Below the pieces are notes generated by a model. It was given only the letters and a program-made list of their open reading frames with translations, searched no databases and had not been told where the DNA came from. Position numbers and translations under genes: made by a program. Below, piece after piece: positions 8,690-18,363 of a stretch of DNA of 43,907 nucleotides. Location: contig JAQMWT010000511.1 of assembly GCA_029834535.1 (NCBI GenBank), positions 1 through 43,907 on the forward strand. Reading direction: 5' to 3'. The first letter of the stretch is position 1; the number at the start of each line of letters is the position of its first letter. This DNA comes from Chrysophaeum taylorii. Taxonomy: Eukaryota > Sar > Pelagophyceae > Pelagomonadales > Pelagomonadaceae.

Positions 8690-9585
8690 ACGCCTAAGAC
8701 TGCACGCAGTCTCCACCATGTACCCGGAGAGGGTCAAATCTCTCCAACCGGTTAAGAAGTAGGTGTTGTGTGATGTTGATGAGGTTGTAAGTAGTAACCT
8801 ATGTGACGGTTGGTCAGTTTCGAAAACGGTTATGCAATAGGACACAGGAGTGGGTGAGTTAGCGTCAATCTGGCAAACACGTTATATAGGATGGTGAAGG
8901 CCTTGATTGCAATGGATTAGTTGCATGTGGCAGTGGTTCCATGGAGGAGCGTTTGAAACACAGCTGATGATAAGTACACTCGGATTGAGCAGAGTGCGTG
9001 CGTTGCTCGTGAGCCTGTTGTGAGTGAAGGCGAAGAAATAATAAATTGAGTGTTTCAAGGTCGGTCATAGTAAGCTGAACAGAACCTGTGCGATAGTAGG
9101 TGCAAAAGTTTTAGGAACGGGGACATCTGGGGGATCGGGGAACACCCGGATCCAGTCTTTGGAGATATCTTTGGATAGCCAAAGTCGTTTAGGAATGGCT
9201 TGTATGTCATCCACGATCTTAAAGAAGGGGCGTGGGTGGTGGATAGGCCATGAAAGTATGTTGATTGGTCCAGTAGATTACCTTCGTGCGATGCAGATCC
9301 ATCTTTCCCTAGATTGGTAGTCTCCACATAGGTAGGTCGGGAACCTGTCAACAACATCAACACATTAATCGAGTGTGGCATGGATGAGATTGGCCACAGT
9401 TATGTGGTCTTGATGACAGTACTTGTGGGGTGGTGCCATCTCAGCCAGTAGTACCAAGGGCTGGAGAAGTTTGATGACAGACAGCATACTGTCGAACAGA
9501 GAGTCGTCGAGCAGGCTGTGTAAGTCTTTGGTCTTATGCTGCTTTAGTAGATTCCTGTTAGTGCAAGGACGAGTTATCTCAATAA
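8690..9585 (-). pseudogene. C5-methyltransferase, catalytic C-terminal half (copy B)
   Basis: Minus-strand frames from 9585 leftward show CDIIEITRPCTNRNLLKQH (motif IV with the catalytic Cys; Pro-Pro has become Arg-Pro), LLAEMAPPHKYCHQ (motif VI), and after a frame change the target-recognition segment (SWPIHHPRPFFKIVDD) and LLLTTSSTSHN. It matches copy C closely up to about 8690, then is replaced by element D. The N-terminal half is on the other side of the insertion at 9596-9957. Several frameshifts make it non-functional. Confidence 0.65.
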
Positions 9586-9595
9586 TATCGCAATA
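9586..9595 (+). repeat. 10-bp target-site duplication, left copy (TATCGCAATA)
   Basis: TATCGCAATA is repeated exactly at 9958-9967 around the short element. The same site in copies A and C is uninterrupted. Confidence 0.85.
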
Positions 9596-9957
9596 AACCC
9601 TTACCCTGATCGCCGACTGCGGTTGCGATGGAGGACGGTGCCTCATGAATCCTGAGCCTTGCGAGGGCATCCGCCCTCCCGGCGTAGGTTGGCACCTATT
9701 CGCCTCCCGGGCGGGCCGGTTGGCAGCCGGAACGTGCGCAGTGGGACGGGGTATGGCCGGGGGGGGCAGACGGAAGGTTATCGACGAGTTGGTTGTCGGT
9801 CACATCGCGGTCTCCTCGTCGCATGGCGACAAGCTTGATGGTCACTCTCCGCCGACCGACCTTTCGGCGCTCCTCGTCTACAGGCCCGTGATTCCGGACT
9901 GGCTCCTGTCGGTCCGGCCTGGCTCCCATGCTCGGGAGAGGTCTGAAGTTAGTTAGT
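9596..9957 (+). mobile_element. Short LINE-derived element, copy 2 (full length)
   Basis: The reference copy: it begins AACCCTTACCCTGATCGCC and ends in GAAGTTAGTTAGTT. Its last 40-50 bp (GGCTCCCATGCTCGGGAGAGG plus tail) are nearly the same as the LINE 3' end at 18371-18430. Its 5' third resembles the LINE 5' end in the GGCCGGTTGGCAGCCGGAA region. A frame of 103 codons (9645-9956) stays open through it. Flanked by 10-bp duplications. It splits the methyltransferase of copy B just upstream of its catalytic PPC-type motif. Confidence 0.9.
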
Positions 9958-9967
9958 TATCGCAATA
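9958..9967 (+). repeat. 10-bp target-site duplication, right copy
   Basis: Exact repeat of TATCGCAATA at 9586-9595. Confidence 0.85.
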
Positions 9968-10237
9968 GAATTTGCGCCTTTCCTCTGGTGAGATTTGGTG
10001 AAGATGGTTGATAAAGGCGGGTAAAGATTCAAATAATAATACTGTAGGGAAGCGGTGGAGTAACATGCGCACGAGCGTATCATCAGACTCAACAACAACT
10101 CTTACATTGATATTTAAGCCTAGGTCATTAGTGGCTTGAGACAGGAACGCTGGGGTTGACAAACCAGAGCAGAGTAACATGACAGAGGGTTTGCGAATAT
10201 TGGGCTCCTGTGAGAGAAACACTGGGCGAGAAAGCAT
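9968..10237 (-). pseudogene. C5-methyltransferase, N-terminal half with motif I (copy B)
   Basis: Begins at ATG immediately after the TGA that ends the upstream gag-protease frame (TGAATG), as in copy C. It reads MLSRPVFLSQEPNIRKPS, then motif I VMLLCSGLSTPAFLSQ (the S-adenosylmethionine loop) and VVVESDDTLVRMLLHRFP, and breaks off at RRKFYCD where the short element is inserted. The catalytic half is at 8690-9585. Confidence 0.7.
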
Positions 10238-11869
10238 TCATGTTAATGGCGGAGTGTTTTGCTGGACGAACTTGTTATGTTTCCTAAGATTAAGAACCAA
10301 AGGGCGAATCCACGGGCGATCTGGTAAAACTCTCTTGAGGAGATAGTTATAATATGCCAGTAGATCCCTGTTTTCGTGGTATCGCTTGAGCGGAAATGCG
10401 AGGGAGCGCAGTTCGAGTTTCTTGTCGCGAGCGATGTTGTAGGTGAGACAAGGGAGAGCAGGCAAGTTAGATGTTACGTTATGTATGGGAATACGCACAT
10501 CTTTGTCTATGCGGCTCGTGACAGCGCTGAGCTTTGGCTCAGATCGATCACTGAACACAGTGGTCAAGTTCGTCTGGTTCCACTCGAGCATGCTCAATAT
10601 AGCGAGATGTCGGTTGTGCACTGGCTGAAGACATAAAGCGAAGTCAATCTTCACGTAACCGATTTGTGGATGATCTGGTAGTGGGACAACTATGTTACGT
10701 GTTAACATCATATGTGAGGCACGTTGTTGTCCAGTGGCAGTTTGTATAATAATCGGCGCGTATTTGGGATCCAGTGGAATAATATGATTTGGAATCGCAT
10801 AGTCGTAGCTGGACATTAACGATATGATAGCACAAGAGTCAAAATATAAAAAGGAACAATGTTGGGGAGCACTGTTTACCTTCATATATTTCGTTAGAAG
10901 TGCATTTTCCGAATGCGGGCTAGTAGTGGAGAGACAGGCAGTGAAGAAGTTATCCAGAAATAATAGGCTAGTTGGAATGATAGTCGGTTGAACAGGTGGT
11001 GATGGTTCGTCAGCCTCATCAGCCATGCCGCACTTCTCATCAAATGATGATAGCGAGGTCTTATCGACATCCCTTGTGGTTTCGGCTTGTTGTGGTTGGT
11101 TAATGGCTGATTGGACCTGTAAAGATAGCGAAGACAGTAACGCTGGTGGTAACGCCGAGATGGAGGAAGCAGAAAAGAGGTTAGGCACTATATCAGAGGG
11201 GTTACCCTGTGTATTGGAGGCATTCTTGGTATCTGTAGTAGGAGGAGTTGCCTTTGGGGTGGGAGCAGTAGCAACAGTATGATGTTGTTGCTCCACGTAG
11301 TTTAACGACTTTTCGGTCGAGGATAGATGAACGTATACATCATAAATGATGTCTTCTGCGAAAATGAGTTGTTCGTTTAGACGAAGTAAGTCACCATTGT
11401 CCTCAGTAGATGTAGTTGATAGAATATCGGCGGATTGCAACAGAGTCTCAAATAACTTGGTGATGTTCTGTTGTAGCTGAGCCGTGATATCATTATCTGT
11501 CACATGCTTCGTAAGTTCACTACACTGCTCTTGCAGTGTATTTGTGGTGTGCTTAGTTCGATCCAATAATTTCATATTAGATCGAGAGGACCTGTCGAAA
11601 GTGCGAGAGTAAATTGGATGGTCATGGGACTGTCCAGCAGTTTTCTTGGTGACATAAGAATCACCAGAACGATAATACGATAAGTCGCTGCGAGAGAAAG
11701 GCCGACGTGCATCGTTGGAGTTACGCAAGCGTCTAGCGTTAAACGTGGAGGATGTTCCAGGTTGAGAAGAAGTAATGGACGCAAGAGCGTTTGCAGTTTG
11801 AGTCAGGCTTTTGTCTGATAGATCCAGCGTGTTTGTAAGTAGTAATTTCGGTTTTGGTTGTGGTGTCAA
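10238..11869 (-). CDS. Gag C-terminal part and aspartic protease (copy B)
   Basis: 543 open residues. The first about 190 match the gag region of A and C. STEKSLNYVEQ (plus positions 11297-11318 at the DNA level) is the candidate cleavage peptide. The protease has FLYFDSCAIIS with the catalytic Asp-Ser, then TATGQQRASHMMLTRNIVVP, which is the most conserved stretch of the three copies. It ends NTPPLT followed by TGA directly next to the ATG of the methyltransferase frame, whereas copy A reads through this point. Upstream gag (12325-13008) is separated by the element at 11994-12276. Confidence 0.75.
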   Translation of the reverse strand: MTPQPKPKLLLTNTLDLSDKSLTQTANALASITSSQPGTSSTFNARRLRNSNDARRPFSRSDLSYYRSGDSYVTKKTAGQSHDHPIYSRTFDRSSRSNMKLLDRTKHTTNTLQEQCSELTKHVTDNDITAQLQQNITKLFETLLQSADILSTTSTEDNGDLLRLNEQLIFAEDIIYDVYVHLSSTEKSLNYVEQQHHTVATAPTPKATPPTTDTKNASNTQGNPSDIVPNLFSASSISALPPALLSSLSLQVQSAINQPQQAETTRDVDKTSLSSFDEKCGMADEADEPSPPVQPTIIPTSLLFLDNFFTACLSTTSPHSENALLTKYMKVNSAPQHCSFLYFDSCAIISLMSSYDYAIPNHIIPLDPKYAPIIIQTATGQQRASHMMLTRNIVVPLPDHPQIGYVKIDFALCLQPVHNRHLAILSMLEWNQTNLTTVFSDRSEPKLSAVTSRIDKDVRIPIHNVTSNLPALPCLTYNIARDKKLELRSLAFPLKRYHENRDLLAYYNYLLKRVLPDRPWIRPLVLNLRKHNKFVQQNTPPLT

Positions 11870-11980
11870 TCCTTCAACGTAAGGTTGCCCAGAAACAGGG
11901 CGTTCTAAGCGTCTTTTGTTCGACCCATTTGATACTACATTATATGAGTCTAATGCGCATTCTAAGATATAGCTAGGGTT

Positions 11981-11993
11981 GGTAGGGTGACAC
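11981..11993 (+). repeat. 13-bp target-site duplication, left copy (GGTAGGGTGACAC)
   Basis: GGTAGGGTGACAC is repeated exactly at 12277-12289, bracketing short element copy 3 within gag of copy B. Confidence 0.88.
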
Positions 11994-12276
11994 GGCGTAG
12001 GTTGGCACCTATTCGCCTCCCGGGCGGGCCGGTTGGCAGCCGGAACGTTCGCAGTGGGACGGGGTATGGCCGAGGGGCGAATACGGAAGGTTATCGACGA
12101 GTTGGTTGTCAGTCACATCGCGGTCTCCTCGTCGCATGGCGACAAGCTTGATGGTCACTCTCCGCCGACCGACCTTTCGGCGCTCCTCGTCTACAGGCCC
12201 GTGATTCCGGGCTGGCTCCTGTCGGTCCGGCCTGGCTCCCATGCTCGGGAGAGGTCTGAAGTTAGTTAGTTAGTTA
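11994..12276 (+). mobile_element. Short LINE-derived element, copy 3 (5'-truncated)
   Basis: Begins GGCGTAGGTTGGCACC, about 85 bp inside the full-length form at 9596-9957, and ends in repeated TTAG. The 5' truncation with a perfect 13-bp target-site duplication is the classic product of target-primed reverse transcription. It interrupts the gag frame of copy B. Confidence 0.9.
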
Positions 12277-12289
12277 GGTAGGGTGACAC
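12277..12289 (+). repeat. 13-bp target-site duplication, right copy
   Basis: Exact repeat of GGTAGGGTGACAC at 11981-11993. Confidence 0.88.
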
Positions 12290-12324
12290 AATCGTTCAGC
12301 GTCTGGCACAGGCCGAGATGAAGA

Positions 12325-13008
12325 TCAAGTTTCATACATATAACACCAGTCTACCCAACCACGATCGTAACGATTGTTGCTGGTATTATCGGCATAATGC
12401 CGATGTATCTCTTCATAAATTTTTCTACAAAGAGTACCAAAGTCGAATTGAAGGTCAGTCTCTTCCTGGTTAAGTTGGTAAGAGATTTGCCTAAACGCTA
12501 GGACAGCTTCAATAAAGACATGGACATACCAGTTAGGATTATAAACAACAGAGTTAAACTGCTGTCTCAGGTAGGATACATCAGTCGTCGTAACAGACTC
12601 GTAGTGACTAGAGGCAATGAGCATAATGGCGCGAGCCTTGTTGGGCAAATCACTTTTGTTATACACCTCATTGATGGCGGGCCAGGCCGCAAGTGCTGGT
12701 TTTCCAACACTTTCAAGATTGAAGTAAGTATGCAAGAATGTAGCATACGTGTTCTGATAAGCGTGCCAATCAGCAGCAGTTAACGAGAGCATGGTAACAG
12801 GGGCACGAACGCGGGTGTTGAAAGCTAATGCTTTCGGGTGCGCGCGATTTGAGATTCGTTCCTCTTCTAAGAAACGAACATTGATTTCAGGGCGTAATGC
12901 CTCGACTTCATTGTCGTAACAGATAGTAGCTAGCTGAGCTACTTCTGCGTCAGTTAAGTTGGGGAAAGCTTCATTGGTGAAGTGCCATTCCTGATACTCA
13001 GGGGGCAA
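12325..13008 (-). pseudogene. Gag, middle part (copy B)
   Basis: 227 residues matching gag of A and C, including LTAADWHAYQNTYATFLHTY and RYDRGWVDWCYMYET. Here gag runs without the frameshifts seen in A (near 3500) and C (near 26600), so it shows the ancestral arrangement of this part. It is cut on the left by the short element and upstream by a deletion near 13025. Confidence 0.7.
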
Positions 13009-13019
13009 TTCATCAACAG

Positions 13020-13377
13020 CTAAAACGCCATCGAGAATTTGATTCCGGAGGATCTCGTAGTCCTAGCATGACCGAGTGTATGCTTCGTACGAGTCGTACT
13101 GGAGGAAGGCATCGGCATGACTGGACCGTAATAATTGTTGAATATGCTTAATTTGCTAGGACACCTTGCGGGTTTGAAGCTGAAATCGATTTCCTTCGTT
13201 GAGAAATTCAACTACAGGAGCTTCGAGCTTCAGTATGTCCGCACCTGTGATCGCCTTGGGTGCGGCTCGTGCTGCGTGTTCTGCCATAACAGTTGACGGG
13301 GAACCGGTGGGTTCAGTCACGCAGTTGACACTGTCTAGACATTCTAAGGGGGTCTGTCTATCGGTGTCTATGTACAC
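13020..13377 (-). pseudogene. Gag N-terminal part with nonsense codons and a deletion (copy B)
   Basis: Starts MYIDTDRQTPLECLDSVNCV like A and C. A TAG replaces the Leu codon after RKVS (near 13156) and a second TAG replaces the Lys codon in SCKDYE (near 13065). About 40 bp present in A and C are missing near 13025, removing the segment around AADLRLAVDE. This copy cannot make full gag. Confidence 0.75.
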
Positions 13378-13429
13378 TCACGCGCTATCGATGAAAAAAG
13401 AACGTCTATTTGACAACTGTGCAAGCTGT

Positions 13430-13464
13430 GAGTCCAGAGTAGTTCCGCTAAGCGTAGTCACTCA
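13430..13464 (-). other. Candidate half-tRNA-Met primer-binding site (copy B)
   Basis: Minus strand TGAGTGACTACGCTTAGCGG followed by ACTACTCTGG, directly inside the LTR. Same argument and same uncertainty as for copy A. Confidence 0.4.
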
Positions 13465-14122
13465 TGGCAGCTGGTTATTTTGGTGCTCTCGAGGAGCTTG
13501 GTAAGTGCATTGTCGTGGAATGTGCGAGTGGACGTACCCAATATATTCCATAACATGTGTGCAAGAGTACAGATTGGCCAACTTACACACACATCAACAT
13601 TAACATGACAGCACGATACTATGAACAGGTGCACACAAGGTTGCACGATCACGTGTGCAAAATATGCTATATACAGCCCAATGGTAATGGCGTTGTATAA
13701 ACAAGCGTGTTTGCGTGGCGAGGCTGGACTGGCGCGGTAACTGTCCAAAACCCACAGGTTACGAGCACGCTTTAACACATGGCTTCTCAGGGACCCGCCT
13801 GGGCCCATAGCCTGCAGAGCATTTAGCATGCAGTGGTAAGTCACCTGGGAAAACCATCCCGTCTCATCATGAACGCCTGGAAGGTCAATTCGGGGAATGA
13901 TAGGTATGTTCCCTATATCCTCAGAACACGACAGGCGGCATCTAGAACTACACGAGAAAGGTTAAGTGTATAGTGCTACATACCTCGGGGCGCGCTAGAC
14001 CATGATGATGAGCTTGAGCACAAATCAGAGGACTAATTGACTGTGTAGAAAGGAAGAAGGGTAAGGAAGAGATCGCGTTCTCAACGGACGGATAAGGGTA
14101 AGAGGCAGCAGATTTCTCTGCA
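13465..14122 (-). repeat. LTR of copia copy B (5' LTR)
   Basis: About 658 bp, homologous to 4199-4845 and 27421-28082, with the outer border at the same TGCAGAGAAATC. A TATA-like CTATATAC lies at 13667-13674. The right flank is the open post-pol frame of element C (SRDHLDYQIFIE reads up to the border). This LTR could instead be read as the 3' LTR of C shared in tandem, but that does not explain why C's frame is cut mid-codon-run. Confidence 0.68.
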
Positions 14123-14516
14123 GTTCTATGAAGATCTGGTAGTCCAAGTGATCGCGAGATGCGTAGATGGAATCAATTGCCTTGAATAGGTCCGTATGTA
14201 GAAAGGATGATAAGAGGCCGGTGAAAGGAGTTTTGAATTTTTGGTCTGGCGTGATAGATGATCCATGTTCCTGCTGATAAACATTTAAAACGACAGCATC
14301 GGCAAACGTGGCTAGGGGGTTGGAGCCAGGCCGGATCGCAGCAGCAGAGGATGAGAGCAGACGAGTAATGTCGTCGCGATTCGGTTTCCTACGGTTCGGA
14401 GGAGTGTTGGTAGACGACTCAGCGGGCGTAAGTGTGCGAGGTAGCTCGCGTCGGGCGGTCGTGACTCCACGTGGGTGGTTGCTGCGCCAGTGATGCATTG
14501 GCGACGACGTACACAA
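14123..14516 (-). pseudogene. Post-pol ORF of element C (truncated by copy B)
   Basis: Starts soon after the RNase H stop at 14574. About 131 residues are its own: an Arg/Pro/Thr-rich N-terminus (NPRPP-like basic stretch, TPPNRRKPNRDDITRLLSS), then ATFADAVVLNVYQQEHGSS and SSFLHTDLFKAIDSIY. The rest of the apparent frame to 14025 is LTR of copy B. It does not look like the post-pol ORF of element D, although both occupy the same place. Unrecognised. Confidence 0.5.
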
Positions 14517-14573
14517 AAAGGTAGTGGCAAAAGACGAGGGCTAGTTTAATAACATTGCGGTCAGGGCTAGAGA

Positions 14574-15365
14574 TTAGGTATCTTCTTGGTCTGAGTCAGT
14601 AGCATGGTGCATACCTAGAAGAGAACGGGGCGTGGTAAAGTCGGCTGCAAGAGGCTTTGTGAAGCCATCAGCTACGTTTAACTTGCCAGGGACATGGTGA
14701 ACGCGAATTTTCTGTAGTGCGACATATTCGCGAATTTTGAAACATCGAGTGGAAAGGGCTTTGCTGCGAGAAGAACCGTCAGGGTTGTTGGACGTGTGCA
14801 CAGCTGCAGCATTATCAGACTAAAGAGTAAGGCTTCTGATGAAGCGCATATCCTCGACAAGAGGATTGTCGTCAGCGTCAAAATCGGAAGGAGGGTCAGT
14901 TAGCGTATTCATATATAATGTCGGATTAACAACAAACGAGAGCTCAAGAAGTAACTTACGGAGCCAGACTGCTTCGTCAGCGCAGATGCTGAGAGCGATA
15001 AGCTCAGCTTTGTGGGTAGAACACGAAACTATGGGTTGTAGTTTGCTTTTCCAGGCGATGAGGCAGTTGAACAGGTAGAAAACAAAGCCAGTAGTGGACG
15101 TTCTGTTTTCCTGTTCCAGTGAAGGAGCGTTGTCGGCATCCACCATAGCAACTAGAGGGTCGAAGTTGCCAGCAGCGATGTCTTTGTCCCGGTAGTCGAT
15201 TATTGTTGACAGGCCAACTCTATTAGATAAAATAACGCGTAGGTGGTTTTCGATGGCATTCCCTTTAGGGTGAAACCAGAGACGAAGAGCTCGATTGGCA
15301 GGTTTGCTGAGGTACCTTCGGAGGTGACAGAGCATTTGGACATGCACATAGGTGGGAGAGTGCAT
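14574..15365 (-). pseudogene. Copia RNase H domain with in-frame stop (element C)
   Basis: Reads MHSPTYVHVQMLCHLRRYL, VDADNAPSLEQENRTSTTGF, WKSKLQPIVSCSTHKAELIA and, after a TAG at 14820-14822, SDNAAAVHTSNNPDGSSRSK and NVADGFTKPLAADF. All are copia RNase H landmarks. In the STHKAEL block, Lys stands where element D has Glu. The TAG falls just before the SDNAAA active-site block, so this copy is inactive. It closes pol, with stop at 14574. Confidence 0.85.
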
Positions 15366-15799
15366 ACCTCGGGAACAGCGTCCTAGAGCTTAGGATAAAT
15401 CGGGGCGACAAGCAACTTGCATGAAGACCAATTTACCAAGTAGAGTAGCGAAGTGATCGTGGATATAATTTCCACGTCGGTAGGAGGTGATCCTTCTTTA
15501 TAAGTAAAAGTGGATGACATAGGATACCGTAGTGGGGTGAGGTTTTTTAGTAAGTGATGGTCGGTAAATAATGCCTCTAGTTTGCCTTCGACATCTAACG
15601 ATATGGATCCATCCGACGTTCGGCAGACACGCATTACCAGAAGAGTATGGACTGGCTCGAATTGTTCCAGAGAAGCGCTCATGTAACGCTTCTTGTAACT
15701 CTGTGCGGAGAGTGTCATCATTTGACACTATAACAATGTCGTCCACTGATAAACTGCAAATGACAAAGTGAGTGTGGGATGTGCGCACATATAAGCACG

Positions 15800-15811
15800 T
15801 ATCCGCATGGA
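15800..15811 (+). repeat. 12-bp target-site duplication, left copy (TATCCGCATGGA)
   Basis: TATCCGCATGGA is repeated exactly at 16182-16193 around short element copy 4. Confidence 0.88.
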
Positions 15812-16181
15812 CTAACTAACTAACTAACTTCAGACCTCTCCCGAGCATGGGAGCCAGGCCGGACCGACAGGAGCCAGTCCGGAATCACGGGCCTGTAGAC
15901 GAGGAGCGCCGAAAGGTCGGTCGGCGGAGAGTGACCATCAAGCTTGTCGCCATGCGACGAGGAGACCGCGATATGACTGACAACCCACTCGTCGATAACC
16001 TTCCGTCTTCGCCCCCCGGCCATACCCCGTCCCACTGCGAACGTTCCGGCTGCCAACCGGCCCGCCCGGGAGGCGAATAGGTGCCAACCTACGCCGGGAG
16101 GGCGGATGCCCTCGCAAGGCTCAGGATTCATGAGGCACCGTCCTCCATCGCAACCGCAGTCGGCGATCAGGGTAAGGGATA
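15812..16181 (-). mobile_element. Short LINE-derived element, copy 4 (full length)
   Basis: Minus-strand copy with the same start (CCCTTACCCTGATCGCC) and the same AGTT-type tail (plus strand CTAACTAACTAACTAACTT) as copy 2. Exact 12-bp duplications flank it. The 103-codon frame is open here too and happens to be in frame with the upstream RT, giving a misleading fused ORF at 15820-16401. Confidence 0.9.
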
Positions 16182-16193
16182 TATCCGCATGGA
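16182..16193 (+). repeat. 12-bp target-site duplication, right copy
   Basis: Exact repeat of TATCCGCATGGA at 15800-15811. Confidence 0.88.
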
Positions 16194-16974
16194 GTCGCTT
16201 ATATCCAAGACTCCGAAAGAAGCCGTCGATCTCTTTGTTCCAGAGAGAGGAATATTGTCTGAGTCCATAGAGGGATTTCAGCAACTTGGGTAAGCGACGG
16301 CCACGGTATTTATCGTCGTGAGGATCAAGTAGTTTGATGCCATCCGGGAGTTGAACGTAGACGTGTGCGTTGATGTCGGACTGGACGAACGCGTTGGGCA
16401 CGTCACTATGGTAGACCGGTAGTTTTTTGTACGCCGCAATTGTAAGATGACACGTATGGCGGTCGTAGTTGCCATAGGGCTGAACGTCCCTAAGAAATCA
16501 GCGCCAAGTGAGGCTAGAAATCCACGCAAGACTAATATGGCCTTGTGCTTGATGTAATCGCCGGACGCGTTCGTCTTGATCTCGAGGACGAGCCGGCTGT
16601 CAATTGGACGAGTAGAGCCATCAGGTAGAGATAGCTTAAAGCAGCCGAAGCGCACTATATCATGCAGTTCCTTTGCGACGGCCTTGACATAGGCTTGTCT
16701 GTCTTCCGGGGAAAGGCCTTGAATACACCTGCGCTTGTACTCGTCGATGGAAACGTCGGCCTCTTGGACTTTGTATTCATTCGGACCTATAGTGGCTGGA
16801 GAGCCGTAGTTTAACGACGTTTCGGTCGAAGCAGTGTAGAGGACTTCAGGATGTGCGTGAGTGGCACAAGTGGAGGGGGTAGAGTGGTCAGGTTCCAAGG
16901 CAACAACCAGGAGGGGTTCCTCATGAAGTAACTGGGTGGTGTACTCGGTAGTGCATAGAAGGTATTCCTCCAGG

Positions 16975-18363
16975 TCAGACAATCGGCGGATGTAGCGCCA
17001 AACTCAGATGGCGAGTGATCGATGAGACTGGTGGGTGCCAGGTAACAGTAAGCGTATTGCAATGGAGAGACACCAAACGCGGAAGCATGTTGAACATAGC
17101 GACAAGTGAAGGCGGGAGGTGCCCACTAGGAGTGGCATCGGTGAGGAGGTGTGTAGCTACTGGGATGCTGGATGCGCATTTGGTTTGCGAGAAAGCACCA
17201 TCGAGTAAGGGGTAGCGAGATAGAAGATCGGTGCGCAATGGAAGGAGGTGTTTGACCAGCAGAGCCTGTTCCCCCTCTGGGCAGAGAGCCGTCCAGTGGA
17301 TGCCACCAGAGGTGTTGAGGGAGGAGAGGGTGGGTGATTTGAAATCGAGAAAGCGATGTTGAAGGTCCCAGCGGAAGTCAGCGAGTTTGCCGCCAGCGGC
17401 TTTATAGGTACCAACCGTAGAAGCTTGGAGCCGAGCATTGACAGACGTCATGGAGGAGGCTTTACGCTGGTTGGGGCGCTTAGTCCCCGGGACAAGTTGA
17501 AGGTGGTCTGGAGAGAACAAGTCCTTGTAGGAAGGGAGAATTGGCTGTGGCGAAATGGTATTGTCGTCAGGAGAAGTAGTGTCGTCAGCAAGTGGTGAGG
17601 CTGCGGATGTAGGCCTAGGAGAAGGAGGCGGAGTAGGCGACGGAGCAGGAGCGGGCGTGCGCCCCCTCTCAGGATGAATCCCCCTCTGCAACGCATCATC
17701 GGGGTCTTCATCTCGATGAGGGTTAATGTCGAAGGATACTGGCGGAGCCTCGGGTGGAGGGGCATGTTCAGGATCCAAGGGGGCGGCGGATCATGTAGGT
17801 GAAGGTCAGTTTAGAGGTGATGCGAAGCTGGCCATTTTCAGGATTAAGGACAACATCAGCTTGGTGGTCAACATGAGGAGAGACAAGTGGGTTTTGGGGG
17901 TTGGCGCAGCACAGGTAGAGATAGCGGCGCCGAGAGGGCTCATACTTGTGGTGTTCATGAGGCTCAAGGAGGAGGAAGCACTCGCTGCCAACGATCTGGA
18001 GGAGATCATGTTGAGGTGTTCCTTGTTGATTATAGAGAAACTGTTGAGGGCGGATGATGGCGTGGTGAATGCGTTCGAGTGAGGCATTTGGCAATAGGTT
18101 GTATGATTGGATGGTGTGGATCACAGCCCACGGGAAGTGGATGGCAGGTTCCACGATCTTGGCGCCACGGTAAAGGGCATTGAGAAGGTTGCGGAGGCGA
18201 GTACTTCGGATGCGAGTACTTCCGAGGCGAGTAGAGGAGGCGGGGGCAATAAAGCCTATGCTCTGTTCGACTTCGCGGTTAGAATGGTGAAGGTAAGGTG
18301 GGAAAGCAACAAGGTTGATGCCGTGTTCGACCCTGTAGGGAGTAGTTATGTGTTGGCTGAAGT
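16975..18363 (-). pseudogene. Copia integrase, C-terminal part and linker to RT (element C)
   Basis: Continues the integrase beyond the LINE: FPPYLHHSNREVEQSIGF holds the catalytic Glu in the copia-like N-R-E-V-E-Q context, then VEPAIHFPWAVIHTIQSYNLLP. The position expected to read S-D-N-G reads V-E-H-G, so the second catalytic Asp is not conserved. After a stop near 17768 the frame 17778-16975 is a proline/serine-rich linker (APAPSPTPPPSPRPTSAASP) and then SYKDLFSPDHLQLVPGTKRP and further sequence. This linker length is normal between copia integrase and RT. Confidence 0.7.

Larger units (their letters stand above)
8666..14122 (-). mobile_element. Ty1/copia-like retrotransposon copy B with C5-methyltransferase (degenerate)
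   Basis: Same family as A and C: on the minus strand LTR (14122-13465), gag, protease and methyltransferase. It is broken by two short LINE-derived elements (9596-9957 and 11994-12276), nonsense codons, a deletion near 13025 and frameshifts. On the right it abuts the open post-pol frame of element C exactly at the LTR border, so it inserted into C. On the left its methyltransferase is cut by element D. Confidence 0.82.
15375..16982 (-). pseudogene. Copia reverse transcriptase (element C), interrupted and frameshifted
   Basis: The region starts before the candidate cleavage peptide STETSLNYGSP (16806-16827). RT blocks follow: GCFKLSLPDGSTRPIDSRLV, KHKAILVLRGFLASLGADF, then after a frame change VPNAFVQSDINAHVYVQLPDG (motif A region, preceded by a Ser-Asp), LPKLLKSLYGLRQYSSLWNKE, and, beyond the short element at 15812-16181, CSLSVDDIVIVSNDD (the YVDD-type catalytic motif as SVDD). 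Frame changes occur near 16450, in 15500-15720 and near 15375. The family is Ty1/copia by gene order and motif spelling. Confidence 0.85.

Noticed and set aside
13465..14122. Shared LTR between tandem elements B and C
   Set aside because: C's post-pol frame is open right to the border and cut mid-gene, which fits insertion of B better than a 3' LTR of C at that point. Not fully excluded.
15820..16401. 193-codon ORF fusing RT to another domain
   Set aside because: The C-terminal part is the inserted short element in chance frame continuity. The 12-bp target-site duplication proves an insertion.
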